Source of the DNA: Cynocephalus volans
Taxonomy: Eukaryota; Chordata; Mammalia; Dermoptera; Cynocephalidae
DNA: 64,000 nt
NCBI RefSeq assembly: GCF_027409185.1
Contig: NC_084478.1
Location: 78,475,624 to 78,539,623 of the forward strand
Reading direction: 5' to 3'
The notes under the pieces are model-generated. The model was not told the DNA's origin and made no database searches. It saw nothing but the letters and a program-made list of their open reading frames with translations. The position numbers were made by a program, and so were the translations under genes. Below, in pieces: positions 58,623 to 64,000 of the stretch; the stretch's first letter is position 1, and each line of letters opens with the position of its first letter.

Positions 58623-61600
58623 AAGAAATTAAAAATTATACAAACACATGGAAATGAAAAAGCATTCTACTTAATGACATATGGGGCCAAGAAGAAATCA
58701 AACAGGAAATCAAAAAATTTATTGAAACTAATGAAAACAATGATACATCATACCAAAACATGTGGGATACTGCAAAAGCAGTACTAAGGGGGAAATTAAT
58801 TGCATTAAATGCTTACTTCAGAAGAATGGAAAGATGGCAAGTAAACAACTTAACACTTTACATTAAAGATCTAGAAAAACAGAACAATCCAAACCCAAAG
58901 TTAGCAGATGGAAAGAAATCATAAGATCAGAGCAGAACTTAATGAAATTGAAACCCCAAAAAACAATACAAAAGATCAACGAATCAAAAAGTTGGTTTTT
59001 TGAAAAGATAAATAAAATTGACAAACCATTAGCATAGCTAACTAAAAAAAGAGGAGAGAAGATCCAAATAACACAAATTAGAAATGAAAAAAGTGATATT
59101 ACAACTGATACATATGAAATATAAGGAATCGGGCCGGCCTGTGGCTCACTCGGGAGAGTGCAGTGCTGAAATATAAGGAATCATTTGAGACTACATAAAC
59201 AACTATATGCTAACAAATTTGAAAACCTGCAGGAAATGGATAAATTTCTGGACACACACGAGCTCCCAAAACTGAGACAAGAAGATGTAGAAAATCTGAA
59301 CAGACCAATAACAATAAAGGAGATTGAAGCTGTTATCAGAAGGCTCCCAACAAAGAAAAGCCCAGGACCAGATGGATTCACAGCAGAATTTTACCAAACA
59401 TTCAAAGAGGAATTGACACCGATTCTTTACAAACTATTCCAAAAGATTAAAACAGACGCAAATCTCCCAAACTCATTCTATAAAGCAAACATCATCCTGA
59501 TACCAAAACCAGGTAAAGATATAACCAAAAAAGAAAGTGACAGGCCGATATCCTTGATGAATATAGATGCAAAAATCCTCAATAAAATACTAGCTAACAG
59601 AATACAGCAACACATACACAAATTTATCCACCATGATCAAGTGGGATTCATCCCAGGGATGCAAGGTTGGTTCAACATAAGCAAATCAATAAATGTGATA
59701 CACCATATTAATAAAATCAAACACAAGGACCATATGATCATCTCTATAGATGCTGAAAAAGCATTTGATAAAATTCAACATTCGTTCATGACAAAGACCC
59801 TCTATAAGTTAGGTATACATGGAAATTATCTCAAGATAATTAAAGCCATATATGATAAACCCACTGCCAATAGCATCCTGAATGGGGAAAAGCTGAAAGC
59901 TTTTCCTTTAAGAACAGGAACTAGACAAGGATGCCCACTCTCACCACTCCTATTCAACATAGTGTTGGAAGTACTAGCCAGAGCAATCAGAGAAGAGAAG
60001 GCAATAAAGGGCGTCCAGATTGGAAAAGATGAAGTCAAACTGTCCCTGTTTGCAGAGGACATGATCCTATATATCGAACAGCCTAATACTTCTACAAAAA
60101 AACTGCTGGAATTGATAAATGATTTCAGCACAGTAGCAGGATACAAAATCAACACACAAAAATCAGTAGCATTTCTTTTCTCCAATAGTGAACATACAGA
60201 AAGAGAAATCAAGAAAGCTTGCCCATTTACAATAGCCACCAAAAAATAAAATACTTAGGAATTGAATTAACCAAGGATGTGAAAAATCTCTATAATGAGA
60301 AATACAAACCACTGCTGAGAGAAATTAGAGAGGATACAAGAAAATGCAAAGATACCCCATGCTCTTGGATTGGAAGAATCAACATAGTGAAAACGTCCAT
60401 ACTACCCAAAGTGATATACAAATTCAATGCAATCCCCATCAAAATTCCAATGACATTTTTCTCAGAAATGGAAAGAACTATCTAGAAATTTATATGGAAT
60501 AACAAAAGACCATGCATAGCCAAAGCAATGCTGAGCAAAAATAATAAAGCTGGAGGTATAACACTACCTGAGTTTAAACTATACTACAAAGCTATAATAA
60601 CCAAAACAGTATGGTACTGGCATAAAAACAAACACACTGATCAATGGAATAGAATAGAGAATCCAGAAATCAAACCACACACCTACAGCCATCTGATCTT
60701 TGACAAAGGCACCAAGCCTATACACTGGGGAAGGGACTGCCTCTTCAGCAAATGGTGCTGGGATAACTGGATATCCATATGCAGGAGAATGAAACTAGAT
60801 CCATACCTCTCACCGTATACTAAAATCAACTCAAAATAGATTAAGGATTTAAATATACACCCTGAAAAAATAAAACTTCTTGAAGAAAACATAGGAGAAA
60901 CACTTTAGGAAGTAGGAAGGACACAGACTTCATGAATATGACCCCAAAAGCACTGGCAACCAAAGGAAAAATAAACAAATGGGATTATATCAAACTAAAG
61001 AGCTTCTGCACAGCAAAAGAAACAATTAACAGAGTTAAAAGATAACCAACAGAGTGGGAGAAAATATTTGCAAAATATACATCTGACAAAGGACTAATAT
61101 GCAGAATATACAAGGAATTGGAACAACTTAATAAGCAAAAAACAACCAACCCAATTTAAAAATGGGCAAAAGTGCTAAGTAGGTATTTCTCTAAGGAAGA
61201 TATACAAATGGCCAACAGACATATGAAAAAATGCTCAACATCACTCAGCATCCAGGAAATGCAAATCAAAACCACACTGAGATACCATCTCACCCCAGTT
61301 AGGATGGCTAATATCCAAAAGACTGTGAACAATAAATACCGATGAGGTTGCAAAGAAAAAGGAGCCCTCATACATTGTTGGTGGGACTGCAAAATGGTGC
61401 AGCCTCTATGGAAAATGGTATGGATGTTCCTCAAACAATTGCAGATAGATCTACCGTATGACCCAGCTATCCCACTGCTGGGAATAAACCCAGAGGAATG
61501 GAAATCATCAAGTCGAAGGTATACCTGTTCCCCAATGTTCATTGCAGCACTCTTTACAATAGCTAAGAGTTGGAATGAGCCCAAATGTCCATCATCAGAT

Positions 61601-61985
61601 GAGTGGATACAGAAAATGTGGTACATCTACACAATGGAATACTACTCAGCTATAAAAAAGAATGAAATACTGCCATTTGCAACTACATGGATGGACCTAG
61701 AGAGAATTATATTAAGTGAAACAAGTCAGGCACAGAAAGAGAAATATCACATGTTCTCATTTATTTTGGGGAGCTAAAGATAAATAAATAAATACACAAA
61801 AAACCGGGGGGGAGGGAAGAAGACACAACAATTACAATTACTTGAAGTTGATATGACAAGCAAACAGAAAGGACATTGTTGGGAGGGAGGGGGGAGAGGG
61901 AGGAGGGAGGAAGGTTTCAGTAATTGGCCACAATAATCAAGCAGATTGTATATTGACAAAATAAAATAAAATTTGGAAAAAAAAA
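58623..61985 (+). mobile_element. Second L1, starting in ORF2 linker and running to the 3' end
   Basis: It begins with linker sequence (ATGTGGGATACTGCAAAAGC) that the preceding L1 already has at 57113-57135. It then has RT in one open frame at 59185-60249, C-terminal segments at 60219-60839 and 61394-61777, and a G-rich 3' UTR with an A-rich tail near 61975. The RT active-site motif reads FAED (60049-60060) instead of FADD, so one catalytic Asp is Glu. Stops separate the segments. A 36-nt SINE piece is inserted at 59131-59166. Confidence 0.92.
59131..59166 (+). mobile_element. Tailless tRNA-5'-half-like SINE fragment with target duplication
   Basis: The insert starts GGGCCGGCCTGTGGCTCACT and ends GAGAGTGCAGTGC, i.e. 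the first 36-38 nt of the tRNA-Ile-like SINE, stopping in the anticodon loop. There is no tail. The 16-bp TGAAATATAAGGAATC flanks it at 59115-59130 and 59167-59182, and the host L1 reads through when one copy and the insert are removed. The last TG(A) may belong to either the insert or the duplication. Confidence 0.92.
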
Positions 61986-62739
61986 AATTTTTAAGTAAAA
62001 AAATTTAAAAACTTTTTTAAAAGTTCATGGAAAGATTTGTATTATCTTTTAATTCTATTTTTTCACAAACTTTTGGAAGTACCCTTATACATATATAACT
62101 TATCACAGACTACTTTTATCAATACTTCACCACTTTAAGTTGTTTTAAAATGTTCCTGGGATTTTGTTTTTATTCAGGTATGGTAAGGCCAACAGATCAG
62201 GAGATGATTACCACTGAAAGGATAGTTTTTCACTCACAGTTTCCAAGAGGAGGGTGCATGCCATTGTACACAAGGCAATGTGGAGAAGTACCAGGGTCAG
62301 TCAGGAGGCAGAAAGAATGAGGGGAAAGCATGGACAAAAAAGCTTTATTGTTGTTTTCTCAGGAAGAAATGGGCAAGGTAGGGCAAGTAGCTGAATAGGC
62401 TTCAGACTGGATTGTTAGAATAATTTGGGGAGGCTCTAGCCTATAGGGATGATTCCTAGTTGTCTAGTACCTGGAACTGGAATGATTAGGGCAGAGGAAT
62501 ATTGCCTCTGGGAGTGTAAAAGCCAGATAGAGGAAGTGATTTGGACTATGGATTCTGGATTGGTTAGTTTGCATATGAAAGGCATCCTCTCTGGTGAGTC
62601 TATCTCTATGAATTGGCTAGCGCTGGGAGGGGAAGTGTCTTCTGAGTCAGCAAAGCCCCAGATGTCAAAGCATCAAGAATGCAGAAAATAAGAATATAGA
62701 GTAAATACACAAATGAAATATAGAAACATTACTTTCATT
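61986..62739. other. Unassigned stretch after the L1
   Basis: AT-rich at first, then mixed. 62190-62700 might be an old LTR, but no family could be supported. No gene. Confidence 0.4.
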
Positions 62740-64000
62740 TAGGTCCCTTTACCTTCTGCATATTTAAATATCATTGTCTTGAATCAGATGGTGTTATATT
62801 TTTGTTTCAACCATCAAATATAATTTACAAAACTTATAAGGATATTGTGTTATATGTACCCATATTGTGCTCTTTCTGTTGTTCCTCCTTCCTTCCTGCT
62901 GCTCTAAGTTTTCTTCATTTATCATTTCCCTTCTATTTGAAGAACTTCTTTTAGCCATTCTTTAAGGGGAGGTCTACAAGTGACCAATTATTTTGGCCAT
63001 CTTTCATGTGAGAATGTCTTTATTTCCCCTTTATTCCTGAAGAATAGTTTCACCAAATATAGAATTCACAGTTGACAGCTCTTTTCTTTCAGTATTTGAA
63101 AAATGTACCACTTTCTTCTGGTCTTCATGGTTTCTGATGAGAAATCTGCTGTAATTTGAATTGGTGTTCCCGTATAGGTAATGTGTTATTTCTCTCTGAC
63201 TTCTTTCAGGCTTTTTTCTTTCTCATTACTTTTCAGAAGTTTAAATATGGCGTGTCTCAGTGTGGATTTGTTTGGGGTTGTCCTTCTGGTATTTGCTCAG
63301 ATTCTTGAAAGTTTTTAACCATTATTTCTTTGAATATTTTTTCAGTATCATTTTCTTTTTATTCTCTTTCTGGGACTCCAACTATATTGATGTTTGACTT
63401 TTTGTTATTGTCCCACAGGTGCATGAGCCTGTACATCTTTTTCAGTGTATTTGTCTCTGTTTTTCTGACTGAGTGAATTCCACTGACCTGTCATCAAATT
63501 TACTGATTCTAGGCCGGCCCGTGGCTCACTCGGGAGAGTGTGGTGCTGATAACACCAAGGCCCCGGGTTCGGATCCCTATATAGGGATGGCCGATAAGCT
63601 CACTGGGTGAGCGTGGTGCTGACAACACCAAGTCAAGGGTTAAGATCCCCTTACCAGTCATCTTTAAAAAAAAAAAAGCTTTTTACTGATTCTAGCCTCT
63701 GTCATCTCCACTCTACTATTGAACCCATCTAGCAACTATTTAATTTCTATCATTGTATTTTTTGGTTCTGTAATATCTATTTGGTTCTTTTTTATAATTT
63801 CTATTTCTTGGTTGAGAATTTCTATTTTTTTCATTTGTTGCAAGATCATTTTTAGTTGTTTGTTGAAGCATTTTTATGATGGCTGCTTTAAAAACCTTGT
63901 CAGATAATTCCAACATCTGATTTATCTTAGTGCTGGTACCTGTTGATTGTCTATTTTCATTAAAGTTGTGATTTTCATGTTTCTTAATATCATGGGTAAT
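62740..64000 (-). mobile_element. Old L1 (ORF1 region), antisense, to the window edge
   Basis: AGGTCTACAAGTGACCAATT, TGTCTTTATTTCCCCTTTAT, TTCTGATGAGAAATCTGCTG and ATGGCTGCTTTAAAAACCTT are the reverse of an old L1 ORF1/intergenic region. It is split by the SINE at 63513-63681 and continues past the right edge. Confidence 0.8.
63513..63681 (+). mobile_element. Dimeric tRNA-Ile-derived SINE (CYN type)
   Basis: The first monomer begins GGCCGGCCCGTGGCTCACTC and has an anticodon stem-loop TGGTG-CTGATAA-CACCA, B-box GGGTTCGGATCC and TATATAGG. A second tRNA-like unit follows (AAGCTCACTGGGTGAGCG, loop CTGACAA), then an A tail. The perfect 14-bp target duplication TTTACTGATTCTAG lies at 63499-63512 and 63682-63695. 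The anticodon position reads GAT (Ile) in the first unit. It is not a functional tRNA gene because the acceptor stem does not close. Confidence 0.95.

Noticed and set aside
63513-63600. A possible functional tRNA-Ile gene
   Set aside because: A- and B-box-like sequence and the anticodon arm are present, but the acceptor stem does not pair, a second tRNA-like unit and A tail follow, and target duplications flank it: it is a SINE.

Overview
The window is vertebrate nuclear DNA from a placental mammal: dense nested LINE-1 (L1), MaLR and ERV insertions, ancient MIR/L2/MER20 relics, and processed mRNA copies. No intron-containing host gene was recognised. The tRNA-Ile-derived SINE seen at four sites (it begins GGCCGGCCCGTGGCTCACTC and carries anticodon-loop sequence CTGATAA) matches my memory of the CYN SINE family of colugos (Dermoptera). 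I therefore infer a flying lemur such as Galeopterus; this rests on memory, not on a database search.

Layout. 1-6736: a decayed class I (gammaretrovirus-like) provirus on the minus strand, with its 5' LTR at 6297-6736 and the rest running off the left edge. It sits beside a MaLR LTR with internal sequence (6737-7338). 7339-10565: antisense L1, split by an MST-type MaLR LTR and a small Tigger-like element. 10954-11983: a complete-ended but internally deleted L1. 12984-13905: MER20 split by a 5'-truncated L1 carrying a 120-bp GGAA array. 13906-24250: mostly low-recognition sequence with MIRs, a solo LTR of the same family as the provirus (18997-19461), an MLT1-type LTR, and a degenerate Ty3/gypsy-type pol relic (22440-23450). 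24255-32170: antisense L1s holding a CpG-rich unidentified block, a 670-bp solo LTR with 6-bp target duplication, a SINE, and a DUT (dUTPase) processed pseudogene that itself contains a young L1. 33105-39905: sense L1 mosaics containing a nested L1, an MST LTR, a TATC array, and a UBE2I (UBC9, SUMO E2) retrocopy with an open reading frame. 39905-46965: antisense L1, including a near full-length copy joined to an older one. 47022-54350: lower-repeat sequence with MER5-like, L1M, L2 and other ancient fragments. 54520-61985: sense L1 with tandem 5'-UTR monomers, fused to a second L1. 61990-64000: unassigned sequence and old antisense L1 with a dimeric SINE.

Working together: there is no operon or pathway here. 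The biology on display is L1-driven retrotransposition, of L1 itself, of SINEs and of mRNAs (UBE2I, DUT), plus LTR element insertion. The nesting gives a relative order of events. The most notable items are the UBE2I retrocopy whose C-terminus switches to another sequence at a probable exon junction, a 36-nt tailless insertion matching a tRNA 5' half, and an L1 with proper ends and target duplications but no ORFs.
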